From Oleoguttula mirabilis (taxonomy: Eukaryota > Ascomycota > Dothideomycetes > Mycosphaerellales > Teratosphaeriaceae), in NCBI GenBank assembly GCA_035135055.1, contig JAVFHQ010000001.1:806001-870000 (forward strand): 64,000 nucleotides of DNA, read 5' to 3'. Positions 9,648-19,879 of this stretch are shown piece by piece (the stretch's first letter is position 1; every line of letters begins with the position of its first letter). The position numbers and the translations under genes are program-made. The notes under the pieces were generated by a model. That model saw only the letters and a list, made by a program, of their open reading frames with translations. It was not told where the DNA came from and ran no database searches.

Positions 9648-12395
9648 TCACAAGCGAACAGCACCCTTCAAATCACCCCAGAGATTCCTAGTCTCCTGCG
9701 TCTCCGACAGCGTGTCCCCGTTCGCCTCGCCTTCTGCGCCGCCAACAGCATCGTCGCCCTCCGCGTCAGACATGTGCCGGTCAGACAGCATATCGACCGG
9801 TACGACCTTTACCTCCTGTTGCTCGCCCCCCTCATCATCCACCTGCCCATCCACCTGCCCATACATCGCCTTCTCAAGCCCGCCGTCGGTCTGAACAACA
9901 AGCGTCTTCTTGTCCGCCGCCGGCTTCACGAAGCTGTCCAGCAAGCCCCTACCCTCCCTCCGGCCCCCACCGCCGCCGCCGAAGACACTCTTCCTCGGCT
10001 TCGGCCGCGTGCGCACACTATGCTCCAACCTCACCGTCAACCTCTCCAGCGCACTCTTCGCCTCCGTCCGCCTCAAGTGCGTGGCACCAGCATCTTTGAT
10101 CCGTGACGACATGACCCGTAAAGACTTCGCCAACCCGTCGATCTGGGCGTTGAACTCCCTCTCCTCTGCCGAAGGTCCGGTGGTGCGGCCGAAAGGCCCC
10201 GTAGGCTTGGATGGCGCGAGGGAGAGGAAAGCAAAGTCGGAGAAGCCGGCGTCGATGGCGATGTCGAGGATGTCGGTGAGGTGGAGCAGGAGGAGGTAGT
10301 CTGTGGCATCCGAGATGGCGAAGGGTGACGGCGCGGTTCTGAGGCAGGTCAGGAGGATGTTGTGCCACTCAGGCGAGTTGAGGGGTGTCCTGCTGGATGC
10401 GTCGTTGTCTGCGATGCAGGAGAGTGCTAGTCGTCGGCGCAGCTCATGCGCGTGCGTGGAGGTCGCTGGTAAAGAGGTGATGATCTGGCACCGTAGTAGG
10501 GGTGTGATGTCGATGTCGTTGAAGAGATGCTGTTTAAGAACCGTGCAGAGTTTGTCCATGTCATCGCTGGGTACATTCGCCAGCATGCTTTCGATGCTAT
10601 CGCTGATGGTCGTCCGCAAAGTAATGTTGCTCTTGACATTCTCATCCGTGTTCGCCAGAGCAAGATCTGCCACTGCACGAGCCACTTGCTGCACTCCAGC
10701 CCGTACTGCACAGTATGCGACCGCACGGACAACATACCGTAGTGCGAACGTCTGCTTTTCTTCGTGAGTACGTGAATCTTCCGGAGGTTGCTGTGCTCTC
10801 CTCGCCTTCTGCCGTAGCAGCGCGGCCGCTTCATCCACGTCTCTCGGTCGGCAGTCAATGCACTGATGTTGTAGGTCGTCAGGAAGCTCTTGGTCATCGT
10901 ATTGAGTGTAGTAGCAGGTCGTGTGTTGCCACTTGCTGCAGGAGTCGCAGGCAACGATACTACCGTCGTCGTCCGCGTACCCGCACACGCAGCTGACTTG
11001 CTCATCCTCCTGCGTGCTGGATGGCATGGTGTTCTCGGGTTGATTGGCTTCGTAACCTCTCTTCCCGAGCGTGGTGTGATAGAAGGCCGTCAATGTGGAT
11101 AGGGCAGACCAACCCAAGTCATGGCTGCCTGGACAAGCTTGTATGACCGTAATATAGGCCTCGCAAAGCTCTTCGCGTCGCTCACGGACCAACCGGCAGG
11201 CGAACCATCGGAGCGCATCTTTCGTCATCAGTCCCATCGCTGCGAGCTCTGCCGCAAACCCCGTCAGACACGCCTGGGTCCGTGCTTGGTCCCCTCGTAG
11301 AGTCTTGGCCCAACTCTTGTCAGGCAGGCTGTCCACAGGAAACGGCACGCTTTCAGCGCATGGCGCAGCATCCGAGAAGAAGCGGAACTGCACTTCATCT
11401 TGCAGCGCCTCCGTCCGCGCCATGGCCTGCATCATCCTGGCACCCTCATCACTGTCATCTCCCATAGCCTCGGCCAACGTCTTGCCATCAACCAGCTGTG
11501 CCGCCGCTGCCTGACATTCCATCTTCCTGTCCGCCTCGGCAACAGCAGCTTCGGCCTCAGCAATCCTGGCATCCTGCTTCTCCCTCTTCTCATGCTGCCT
11601 GATCATCTTCATCAGACTGTGCTTGTACACGGTCCGCGGCGGCGAAGGAGGCAGACGCGGCGTACCCCGCCAGCTCTTCACGCTGCCCTTGTCTGACAGT
11701 CTCGCGCTCTGCCTCGCCGGCTTTGCTGTATCGGGGATCTCAATCGCGCGACTTGGGTCTTTGCCCGGAGGCGTCATCTTCAGCCTCTTGCGCGGCATGA
11801 AGCTCTCCAGCTCCTCCAGCTCGTCACTGTCGCTTCCGGAGTCCGAGTTGGTCACGGCTTGCAGACCGCCCTTGATGACTCGTCTGCTGGACGTTTGGGA
11901 GCTCATGGGCACACTGGATAAGGTCGACATGGAAGAGAAAGACGTCGTGGAGCGCGGGATTGGTGCTTCTGGTTTGGCCATAGGTATAGGTGGAGGCGTG
12001 GGTGTGGGTGTCGCCTGAGCGGGCTTGGGTGATGGCACCTCGACAGCCGTCATCTTGCGCTGGGTCGATGGCGTCGGGCTGGAGTGCATCATGTCATCCT
12101 CGTCGGCCGCGCCATCCATCGATGCGATCACCATTCGCTTCTGCGGGCTCCGCTTCGGTGTCTGCCTGGAGGCTGTACTTCGCCCGCTCGATTCCCGCGA
12201 CAGCTTGGCCACTCTCACTCTACCCACCGGTGAAGCAGCGCGCTCCCGCCGGCCTGGCCGATTGACTGCATGCTGCTTTGACGCCTGCGCTCTCACGGGC
12301 ACCACGACGATCTCCTCCTCAAGTGCACTCGTATCGGGAACCCTGCTCTTCGGGACCGTAAAGGCCTTGAAGAAGTTCCGGATGTCGCTCGGCAT
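9648..12395 (-). CDS. PHD-finger protein with PIP-like N-terminus
   Basis: Single-exon gene for a 915 aa, probably nuclear, protein. A PHD finger lies at about residues 467-512 with the C4HC3 order: CVC, CDSC, HTTC, and CIDC. PHD fingers usually read histone H3 tails. Before it, the first ~300 residues are low-complexity and basic/Ser-Pro-rich, followed by a charged helical stretch (HEKREKQDARIAEAEAAV) and a helical block preceding the finger. After the finger comes a ~330-residue helical region and a Gly-rich tail. The very N-terminus (MPSDIRNFFKAF) resembles a PCNA-interacting box lacking the usual Gln. It is head-to-tail with the Mrs2 gene upstream (343 bp gap). The exact role is unknown; chromatin or replication function is inference. 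Confidence 0.82.
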   Translation of the reverse strand: MPSDIRNFFKAFTVPKSRVPDTSALEEEIVVVPVRAQASKQHAVNRPGRRERAASPVGRVRVAKLSRESSGRSTASRQTPKRSPQKRMVIASMDGAADEDDMMHSSPTPSTQRKMTAVEVPSPKPAQATPTPTPPPIPMAKPEAPIPRSTTSFSSMSTLSSVPMSSQTSSRRVIKGGLQAVTNSDSGSDSDELEELESFMPRKRLKMTPPGKDPSRAIEIPDTAKPARQSARLSDKGSVKSWRGTPRLPPSPPRTVYKHSLMKMIRQHEKREKQDARIAEAEAAVAEADRKMECQAAAAQLVDGKTLAEAMGDDSDEGARMMQAMARTEALQDEVQFRFFSDAAPCAESVPFPVDSLPDKSWAKTLRGDQARTQACLTGFAAELAAMGLMTKDALRWFACRLVRERREELCEAYITVIQACPGSHDLGWSALSTLTAFYHTTLGKRGYEANQPENTMPSSTQEDEQVSCVCGYADDDGSIVACDSCSKWQHTTCYYTQYDDQELPDDLQHQCIDCRPRDVDEAAALLRQKARRAQQPPEDSRTHEEKQTFALRYVVRAVAYCAVRAGVQQVARAVADLALANTDENVKSNITLRTTISDSIESMLANVPSDDMDKLCTVLKQHLFNDIDITPLLRCQIITSLPATSTHAHELRRRLALSCIADNDASSRTPLNSPEWHNILLTCLRTAPSPFAISDATDYLLLLHLTDILDIAIDAGFSDFAFLSLAPSKPTGPFGRTTGPSAEEREFNAQIDGLAKSLRVMSSRIKDAGATHLRRTEAKSALERLTVRLEHSVRTRPKPRKSVFGGGGGGRREGRGLLDSFVKPAADKKTLVVQTDGGLEKAMYGQVDGQVDDEGGEQQEVKVVPVDMLSDRHMSDAEGDDAVGGAEGEANGDTLSETQETRNLWGDLKGAVRL

Positions 12396-12738
12396 CGCTA
12401 CCGCTGCACAATGGGAAGAATCACGGGCATATCACGAGAGGTGTGGGTAGATGCGCGTGTGGGACGCGACGAGGTTTCGCTTAGTCACTGAACCCCAAAA
12501 CACGCTAGCGGCCACCCGCGAGCCCGTCCCGTTCTTGCCCCTTTGAGAATACGGCTTCGTTAGGGGATGGCCATGTTGTTATAGCACCGCCAAGGTAGAG
12601 CGGAGGACCGTCTGTCACAATACCTACACAACCTATATCATCCCCTCCCCAACGCCTTCGCTAAGCCCACAGATTGCTGTTACAAGACCCCACACGGAGT
12701 CGAGACGCCTATGCACACACACCTCCTCATCACCACCA
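12396..12738. other. Intergenic, PHD gene promoter / mrs2 3' end
   Basis: 343 bp between two leftward genes. No gene is seen. The right half is C-rich and pyrimidine-biased on the plus strand (12640-12738). Confidence 0.55.
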
Positions 12739-14432
12739 CTACCGCCTAACCACCACCCCCGGCAGCCCCATCGCACCCCCTTTTCCCGCATCCCTCACCC
12801 CCTTCTGACTCTCCCGCCACACCTTCATCCGATCCGCCTGCTTAATCCCCGCCACCGCCTCCCCCAGATGACGTTGCCCCTTATCCCCTTCGGCCATCCC
12901 CGCCAACGGCCGCTCAATCTCCCGCCAACTGCCCCGCCCGCCCCGCCCCTGGCCCACCTGGCTCTTCACCCCCGCCGACGACCCCTCGCCCCACATGCTC
13001 AGCCGCTGCACCTTCCGCAGCTTGCGCAGCCCGTACATGCACGCCATCACGGCGATGATGGTGCTAAGGGTCGAGATGCCGGCAAAGCCAAACTGCGTCT
13101 CCTCGATGAAGTTCTCGAGGTTCATGCCGTAAAGAGCGGCGATGAACATGCCCGCGCTGATGCCGAGGGTGCCGATGCTGAACTTGAGCTCAAGCAGCAT
13201 GAGGGAATTGCGGTTGGCGTCCAGGATGGCGCGGACGATCTCCTCGGTGTTGCGGATTGCAGAAACCAAGTTAGACGAGACCTGCACAATCTCGTCGCAC
13301 ACTTTGTGGTACGACTCCAATAGCAGCTCGACCTCCTCGTGATTGTCCTCCTCCCGCTCATGACCCTCCGCCTTCTCCGTCAGGTACATCGCTGCCAGAT
13401 CGTCGTCCGCTTCCAGCAAATCATCGATGGCGTCCCGTACCAACCTTGCCTTTTGCTCAAACGTGCCCAGTTTCTTACTGTAAATCAGCAAATGCCGCAA
13501 CTGATCCCGATCGATATCTTCCTCCAATTCCCTCAATACCCTCACAACGGGCTCCCTCACGCCCTCGAACTCGCTCTCCAGTCCAGTGGTGACGGATATG
13601 AGCACCGCCTCCAGCGCGCGGAACTCATACGGCAAGTTCCCGCCCAGCGCGGCCGAGGCCTGCTTCTGCCGCAACTTGCCCTCCAGGTCGTACATGAAGA
13701 GGCTTTGCGCGTAGGAATCGGTCGAGCCGTAGATGTCGAAGACGAGGACGCGGTTGTGCTTGATCAGGCAGCGCAGGTGCAGCAGGTTGATGAGGATGGC
13801 CGATGGGCGCACGAGGATGTGGGGCAGGACGGAGGAGTCGATCTTGCGCAGGTCGCGGGGGAGGAGGGAGTACTGTTGTTACATCAGCACTTAGCGGAAC
13901 TCATAGTCGGAAATGGTGAGACTGTATTTACTTTTGCGATGAGCTCGCTCTTTTTGAAATCGGCATTGACGAGCGTTACGTTCCCGTTCTCGTCGAACTC
14001 GGTACAGCGGAGCTTCAGCTCATTGCTAGGCTTGACTATTCTCCCGCCCAGGCCGGCATGGTCGTCGAGGAAGCCCGGGAGGGGCGGGAGGTCGTCTTGC
14101 TGCAGGTTACGGGCTGTATTACTGCCGGATGAGGGGCGGAGACGGCGCCAGAAGCCTTCACGGAGGGATGTGAGGGTGCTGAAGGCGCGGTGGGTGGGAG
14201 GTTGTCTATCGTACTTCGAGGAGCGCTGTGCTGTGCAAATTGGTGCTGCTGCTGCGTGGGCGCGGGTCGCAGTAGTAATCGCGCGACACTGTCGGCTCAG
14301 GGAGACTTTAGGTCGGGTCGAGTGCTGGCGAAGGGCCACCGGGGCATGATGGCATGTTTGCGCGTCGAGCTGGCATCGCAGGAAGCGCAGGAGAGACTCC
14401 GAAGGCGCTTGCAGGCCGTGACTGGCCTTCAT
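12739..14432 (-). CDS. mrs2: Mitochondrial Mg2+ channel, Mrs2/Lpe10 type
   Basis: CorA-superfamily magnesium channel of the mitochondrial inner membrane. Exon 1 (14432-13932) encodes an Arg/Ser/Thr-rich presequence and the start of the conserved domain (LRCTEFDENGNVTLVNADF). A 59 bp intron (13873-13931, GTAAAT...CAACAG) leads to exon 2 with YSLLPRDLRKIDSS and PSAILINLLHLR. The family hallmark GMN motif (ALYGMNLENFIEE) follows TM1 (about LGISAGMFIAALYG). TM2 (TLSTIIAVMACMYGL) and a basic C-terminal tail complete the channel. Total 544 aa. The ATG at 14432 (MKASHGLQ) is the first true ATG; the upstream in-frame start-like codon is GTG. Mrs2 and Lpe10 paralogues cannot be separated from sequence alone. 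Confidence 0.93.
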
Positions 14433-14834
14433 ACCTCGATAAGGAGATGGCTGCACGTCTCACGCCAGACTGGAGCGAAAGTTTGGCCTTGGGGAGACGC
14501 GGAATTGGGCGAGGTCTGACGTCGGTGCGTGCTGTACGATACACGGCAGTATCACAAGTACATTGTACAGTAAGGTACCTTAAGGTGCTACTTGAGGTTT
14601 ACTTCCGCTCTTCTCCGACCCCTGGATATCGTACACGACTTCCACATACAGCGTTGTGGCCCGAGGTAGGTTTTCTGTAGCACGGCACTGGGTGTCCAAG
14701 AGCTGCAGGGAGGACAAGACAGTCACATAGCGAGCGTGAGTAAGGCAGGTTTGAAGCATCGTTGACTAGCTAGAACAACAAATGCTGTCCAGCAGAGTAA
14801 ATCTGCACGTTATGCTTGAGGGTTGGTGCAAATC
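14433..14834. other. Intergenic region
   Basis: 402 bp between the unknown coiled-coil gene's 3' end and the mrs2 start. It contains a small repeat-like series (TACGATACACGGCAGTAT, GTACATTGTACAG, AAGGTACCTTAAGG near 14535-14585). No gene seen. Confidence 0.5.
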
Positions 14835-16373
14835 TCACTCGAACTCCCTCCTAATCTCCTCCAACACCTCCTCTCGAATCTCCGCCTTCAGCCCCTTCTG
14901 GTCCCGCGCCCCGAGACCAGCGAGCTTCTGGTCAACATGAGCCAAGATCCTCGCCTCGGCCTCCGCTATCTGCAGTCGAACCATATTCTGAACCATGGCT
15001 GCCAGTGGCTGCCGTTTCGCAGGCGCTTTTGGCTTGATACCTCGCGGGCTCTTGGTTGAGCGCGCGTTTGGTGTGTTGACGGTGCTAGGTGTTGGAGTCA
15101 TGACAGCGCGGGCTGGCGTCTCATTTGGCGTCGCGACTACGATGTTAGACCCGTCGCTGTCATCATTCCGCGGTAAAGGTCCTCCGTCAAGGCTCTCATC
15201 ATCGGGCTGAGACGCGGGTCTTAGAACAAGACGGCGAGGCTCAGTCGTGGTCCTCTGTCGTGACGTAGTGCTCCGTAGCGATCGTGATGTCTTCGTCGGC
15301 CCAGCTGCAGAATCGCTAGTCGGTGATCTAGCCCCATCGTACCTCGTGCCATCCACCATCATGACCGAGCTATCGCTGTCATCACTCTGCGGCGCCGGCC
15401 CTTCGGCAGCGCTCTCGTCAACACGATGAAGTGCTGGTCTGTACGCATGTTTGCTCGGTTTGGCCGCAAAGTCGGGGCTCGAGGCAGCGCTTCGGGTCCG
15501 GCGCGCAGCAGCAGCATTTGAATCGGCCATCAAGTCGCTGGCCAGTAACGGTGTCTCGCCAAACCCCATAGGGTCAAATGGCCCCTCTTCAGGCTCGAAC
15601 AGCGGACTCTCTGAAAGATACCTGATACGCAAGCCGGCGGGCAGCTCCGGGCTGCGCATCTGCTCGTCGTCGTTGTCTCCGTCAATCGCAGAGAAAGGCA
15701 TGCTAACGTTGCTGAACATACTCGGTCTCGTACGTAATTGCCTGCTCGATGGCGAAGTGGAAGCGACCGAGCCTTCGGGACGCTCATCACCACCAAAGAT
15801 GCGCATCTGCTGCAAGTCATAGGAGATCGCTCGCTTCTTCCGCAAGCGCCTGTCGCTCGCTGGGATGTCTGTCTCGCTTCCCTCGGGCGCCTCCAGCTTG
15901 ATCTCCTTATCGCGCTGGACTGGCCGCTGACGCCTCCTCTTCTCATTCGTCAAATCGCCGCAGATCTTGTTCTTAGCCTGCCGCAGCCGTACGTCAAAGT
16001 CCGCGGGCTTGTGGCCTTCCCACCGCCTTCCCTTGAGCATCTCCAGAAATCTCCGATCGGTGGTCATGAGAGCACCCCACATTCGTTCCCGAATCTCGCC
16101 ATTATCGTCAACCTCGCTAGGGAGTTGACCGAGGAAAGCTTGACCGTTGACGAAATTTGTCTCCATTTGGAACTTGAAGGCGTTCTTGAGATCCGTGAGC
16201 TCGGGATCCGTGCACCGGAAGATGTCTCGCATGTGTGCGTTGTTCATCGGCATGATGCCTGTCTCTGCGGTGGGTGACGGTATGGGCGGCGATGATGTTG
16301 TGAAAAGGCGCAAAGAGGCCGTTCTTGATGTTACAGGCGTCATGGTGTTTGTGAGGGGGTGAAATGAAGTCAT
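14835..16373 (-). CDS. Unknown protein with C-terminal coiled coil
   Basis: Intronless gene for a 512 aa protein that I do not recognise. Residues ~40-135 form the most conserved-looking block (DLKNAFKFQMETNFVNGQ, ERMWGALMTTDRRFLEMLKG, FDVRLRQAKNKICGDL), followed by a basic patch (NEKRRRQRPVQRDKEIK). The middle is long, Ser/Pro/Asp-rich and disordered. The end, from about residue 445, is a basic linker (RSTKSPRGIKPKAPAKRQP) and an acidic coiled coil (IAEAEARILAHVDQKLAGL to EVLEEIRREFE). The ATG at 16373 is used because the more upstream start-like codon at 16412 is TTG. Composition suggests a nuclear, possibly DNA- or chromatin-associated protein, but this is inference. Confidence 0.7.
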   Translation of the reverse strand: MTSFHPLTNTMTPVTSRTASLRLFTTSSPPIPSPTAETGIMPMNNAHMRDIFRCTDPELTDLKNAFKFQMETNFVNGQAFLGQLPSEVDDNGEIRERMWGALMTTDRRFLEMLKGRRWEGHKPADFDVRLRQAKNKICGDLTNEKRRRQRPVQRDKEIKLEAPEGSETDIPASDRRLRKKRAISYDLQQMRIFGGDERPEGSVASTSPSSRQLRTRPSMFSNVSMPFSAIDGDNDDEQMRSPELPAGLRIRYLSESPLFEPEEGPFDPMGFGETPLLASDLMADSNAAAARRTRSAASSPDFAAKPSKHAYRPALHRVDESAAEGPAPQSDDSDSSVMMVDGTRYDGARSPTSDSAAGPTKTSRSLRSTTSRQRTTTEPRRLVLRPASQPDDESLDGGPLPRNDDSDGSNIVVATPNETPARAVMTPTPSTVNTPNARSTKSPRGIKPKAPAKRQPLAAMVQNMVRLQIAEAEARILAHVDQKLAGLGARDQKGLKAEIREEVLEEIRREFE

Positions 16374-16798
16374 GCTAGCGAGTATGGGTAAGCAGTCAAT
16401 GTTTGTTCGCAAAGAGTGCTTGGGGTTCGATGAGCGGTCGACGTCAAGGCGTAGAGCTGGCAGTGAAGGCAGCTCAACCGTGTGACTGCGCAGGTCATAT
16501 GTGCGCCAGCAGAGTGCGACCTGGATGTGGTGCTACATGTGGCAATCCTGCAACGCACGTGCCCGAGGAGCTAGCAGACCGCAGGCCATCGCAGTAGCTG
16601 TGAACACGGCTGCCCGAGTCCCGGCGGCCAACCCAGCGAGTCCCGGTCGACCGAAACACCACACCCTGCGTTGCCGCATCTCTGAATGGTCACAACCGTT
16701 TCAGGCGAAGGGTGCTTAACAAGGACACTCGGCTGGTGCTTCGAGTTAGAACCTGCCAAATGCTGACCCCGATCTGCAAAAACATCTCGCTCCATCTC
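16374..16798. other. Intergenic region
   Basis: 425 bp between two leftward genes: the promoter of the coiled-coil gene and the 3' end of ipi1. No gene or clear motif seen. Confidence 0.5.
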
Positions 16799-17809
16799 TC
16801 AGCCGTCATCCGCAAGGCTCAGAGCCTTGTCGATTAACGCAGCGGCTCTGCCGACCTCACCTCCCTCCTTCTTGGCCTCCCTCACACCAGCTTGAAAGGC
16901 CTCCAGTATTCCAAGCTCCCCAAAGATCTCAGCGCGGCTTTCAGCATTATCGTACACCTCGCTTTCTGCATCCCTCGGAGCGCCAAATAGGTTCAGATAT
17001 CCGAATGGATTGCTCTTCTTCGGGAGCATATGAGCATCGGTATGCCAGAGCGGGAACAACCCAGCTGCCCTCTCCGCCGATGCGTTGGGATCCACAGGCT
17101 CTGACGTTAACGCGGCGGCCAGGAAAGTTGCCAGAGTGTTGAGCTGATGTACGAGTAGTTTGTTGCTGCCCAGGCTAGTGGCGGCTTTGGTAGCAGACCA
17201 TTTCCCGTTCATCGTAGCACCGGTAGCCGAAAGGCCACCCTGCCAGCTGACGAGGTTCTGAAAGGTCTTGAGAGTCTTGACCCAACCGCCGGGGCATGCT
17301 AGTACGGCTTCTGGTTGCGTCTGCAAGAGCCAGTCAAGGACTTCAAGAGCGGAGAGTCGGATTTCGGTCGACAGATGTGTCATCCCAGCTCGAGTGTACA
17401 GTAGAAGTTGCTCCAATGGGCCGATATCTCCCTGTAGCGCCTTGAACAGCTTGAGAAGTTGCTGCCGGACTCCTTTACTGCCGTCCAGAATGAGTGGCTG
17501 CGCTTTGGACACTATCGCAGATGCTGGTTGAGGTAGGTCCTTTCCCGCCACCTGGCACGCTGCTGTGAGATATTGCAGGGCATCACGGCGCTGAGGTTCG
17601 GTCTTGCTGGACAAAAGGGATAGATTATGGTTGAACAGTGCCGTTGCATCCCTAGTCTCGCTGACGCTCTGCTGCTTGAAGACGATGGATTTCGCCGCAA
17701 AACTCGTATCTGTCGCGTTTGTGTTCTTCGGCCTGGCCTTTCCGACTTTGAGCTTCGTCTTTTGAAAGTCTTTGGCTTTCTCCTTCTTCTTCTTGGTTGA
17801 TGAGCCCAT
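16799..17809 (-). CDS. ipi1: Pre-rRNA-processing protein Ipi1
   Basis: Component of the Rix1/IPI complex that processes ITS2 and matures pre-60S ribosomes in the nucleoplasm (TEX10 is the animal counterpart). Single exon, 336 aa, the usual fungal size. The N-terminus has the Lys-rich nucleolar-type segment and family signature (KKKKEKAKDFQKTKLKVGK, then NATDTSFAAKSIVFKQQ), followed by alpha-helical HEAT/ARM-like repeats (QRRDALQYLTAACQ, VRQQLLKLFKALQ, EIRLSALEVLDWLLQ). The ATG at 17809 is the first in frame and matches the family start MGSSTKKKKEK. It is divergent from the roadblock gene across only ~260 bp. Confidence 0.92.
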   Translation of the reverse strand: MGSSTKKKKEKAKDFQKTKLKVGKARPKNTNATDTSFAAKSIVFKQQSVSETRDATALFNHNLSLLSSKTEPQRRDALQYLTAACQVAGKDLPQPASAIVSKAQPLILDGSKGVRQQLLKLFKALQGDIGPLEQLLLYTRAGMTHLSTEIRLSALEVLDWLLQTQPEAVLACPGGWVKTLKTFQNLVSWQGGLSATGATMNGKWSATKAATSLGSNKLLVHQLNTLATFLAAALTSEPVDPNASAERAAGLFPLWHTDAHMLPKKSNPFGYLNLFGAPRDAESEVYDNAESRAEIFGELGILEAFQAGVREAKKEGGEVGRAAALIDKALSLADDG

Positions 17810-18069
17810 GATGGCCTATGCGGAGGTCGTGCTGTCGTCAAGAAGTCTGAGGTCCGAGACTGCTGTGGAGGATGTCCGTCCCACAAGTTTTAATCGAGAT
17901 CTTGGCGTCGGAGTTCATGATCCCCGAACGCCGATTCGATCCATGTGTTCGTTGCCATGACGATCTCGACTATCAGGACTCTGTTCGTCGGTCTAAGGCT
18001 CGTCGTAGGCACAGCGCGGACATCATACGGGGCTGAGACGCACGCACGAAGGTCTGCCCAGTCAAACAC

Positions 18070-18483
18070 ATGATGCAGCAACCGTCACCCTCCGCTGAGA
18101 CGGAGAGTCTCCTCGCACGCCTCTCCCAGCGCCCAGGCGTCCAGAGCACGCTCATCATCTCCCGCGACACTGGCGCCATTGTACGCTCTTCCGGCTTGCT
18201 CACGGCAGAAGAGATTGAGGCGGATGGTGCGGCGCCCACGGCCAACGGCACCTACCTCAATGGCACGGACGGCGAGGTGAAGAAGAAAGGCACGCGCAAC
18301 GCAGAGGACGTTGCACGCTTGGTGTGGAACTTCGTCAGGAGCGCGGGCAACATGATTGAGGAGCTGAATGGGGAGCACGATGAGGCGAAGCTGTTGAGGA
18401 TCCGAACGAAGAAGAACGAGCTGGTCGTGGTGCCGGATGCAAAGTTCTTACTGGTGGTCATCCATGATACGCCGCCAGCGTGA
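18070..18483 (+). CDS. Roadblock/LC7 domain protein (dynein light chain)
   Basis: Single-exon 137 aa protein with a roadblock/LC7 fold. It begins with the family pattern (LLARLSQRPGVQSTLIISRDTGAIVRSSG) and ends with the matching last strands (KLLRIRTKKNELVVVPDAKFLLVVIHD). Between them is an insertion of about 35 residues (EIEADGAAPTANGTYLNGTDGE), a feature of filamentous-fungal members. Roadblock proteins dimerise on dynein intermediate chains or act in GTPase-regulating complexes. Two adjacent ATG codons at 18070 and 18073 are both possible starts. No nearby partner gene supports one role over the other. Confidence 0.88.
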   Translation: MMQQPSPSAETESLLARLSQRPGVQSTLIISRDTGAIVRSSGLLTAEEIEADGAAPTANGTYLNGTDGEVKKKGTRNAEDVARLVWNFVRSAGNMIEELNGEHDEAKLLRIRTKKNELVVVPDAKFLLVVIHDTPPA

Positions 18484-18677
18484 GCCTGTCACTGCTACTC
18501 CAAGAGAAGATGTAGCCACACAACAGACCAACGAAGAGGACCAGATGCTGCAGCACTGGGATGCGGGGTGTATCAGACCTTGACGCGTTGCACACACATG
18601 CCGAGAAGCGACATCACACGGGTATGGCTCACGCTGCCGGCACATCGTAGTGTCGCATGCTGATACTGCATCACAGC

Positions 18678-19207
18678 TCACCAATGCGCCTCGGAAATCT
18701 CGACCTGGTTCACATCCATGCCTTCTCTGAACCACCGCCCCTCCTCCTCGATCGCAACATCATTCCCACTCATCTGCCGTTTCCGCATGCGCCCATCCTC
18801 CGCAAACGTCCAGTCCTCGAGGCCATAGCACCGCTTCCACTTCATCCCGTCATGCGAATCCTGATACTCATACCAAAACTGCACGGCGATCTTGTCGTCG
18901 GAGAAGGCGAAGAGTTCCTTGCGAAGCTTGTAGCTCTTCTCCCTCTCCCACTTCTTGGTTAGGAACTCCACGATAAGCTGGGTGCCTGAGAAGAAGTTCG
19001 TACGGTTGCGCCAGATGCAGTCGGGAGTGTATGCTTTGGCTACGACTTCTGGATTTCTGGAGTGTGATGTTAGCGGGCACGAGCGGAGAGTTGGGGTCTC
19101 TCAAGAAGAGTTGAAACTTGGGAGTGATACTGGGTGTTCCAGAGGTCCTGTCCCTTCTTGACCTTGGCACGAGCGGTCTCTGCCGTGAAGGGCGGTGCGA
19201 GAGACAT
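18678..19207 (-). CDS. DUF1348 / SnoaL-like (NTF2 fold) protein
   Basis: Small NTF2-like protein of the DUF1348 family, 151 aa. Exon 1 (19207-19131) encodes MSLAPPFTAETARAKV through WNTQ. A 74 bp intron (19057-19130, GTATCA...CTCCAG) is followed by exon 2 beginning NPEVVAKAYTPDCIWRNR, the characteristic motif, then VEFLTKKWEREKSYKLRKEL and the conserved QFWYEYQDSHDGMKWKRCYG. The ATG at 19207 gives the usual family length; an in-frame upstream Met at 19291 would add 28 unlikely residues. Family members are common in bacteria and fungi and their biochemical role is not established. Divergent from the Zn2Cys6 regulator. Confidence 0.88.
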
Positions 19208-19879
19208 GTTTGCGGTGGCGGCTACCGCGACTAGTGCGTCAATGAAATTGAGGCAGGTAACCGGATCGATCAATGGCACATGCAAGGTCAATATTTGGTG
19301 GGGATGGCGATATTGAAGTGCTTTCTACAGAGTTCATATCATGCCATCCCAGGCCTTACACATCCTAGCAACCATCTAGCTATACTGACTCGTCTTCGTG
19401 CCGCGTTCCAACCGTCCTTCCTCCACTTCGGCCTTCGTCCTGCTAGGAGGTATGAATATGTGGTGGGCGCCCAGTGATAATGCAGCAGACCCCACTTGCT
19501 GCTGACAAAGATGATGGTCAGTGCGGAACCTAGGACCTCTCCCTCATGAATCACACAGGTTGCGTGCTTCGGGTACGGTTAATTGTCTGCCCTCCAGTCT
19601 TCCAGAGCCCGAGTCAAGATCAGGGCGATACTAGCTAAGTGCGCACTCCCTTTCGCATCTTTCTCTCACGTCGATGCAGGAGAAGGGCCGTCCGCTCCAT
19701 ATGGTACACCGCCAGCAGTCGCAGAACGCCAGCACCGGTAGCTCGAGGCGCGAAGGATTGCGGGCTGCAGGCTGCCGGCGTGCATTGCCAGTCTCATCAA
19801 TCTGGAGCTCCAACGAAGCTATAACTGTGTGTGTTCGGTGCGAAGGCAGCCGTCACGACCTACATCGTGAGCCGTGAGT
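19208..19879. promoter_or_regulatory. Divergent promoter region
   Basis: 672 bp separating the start codons of the DUF1348 gene (leftward) and the Zn2Cys6 regulator (rightward). It must carry both promoters and leaders. No additional coding sequence is convincing. Confidence 0.6.

Noticed and set aside
13339..14349. 336-codon plus-strand frame
   Set aside because: Antisense shadow of mrs2, including its intron; no domain.
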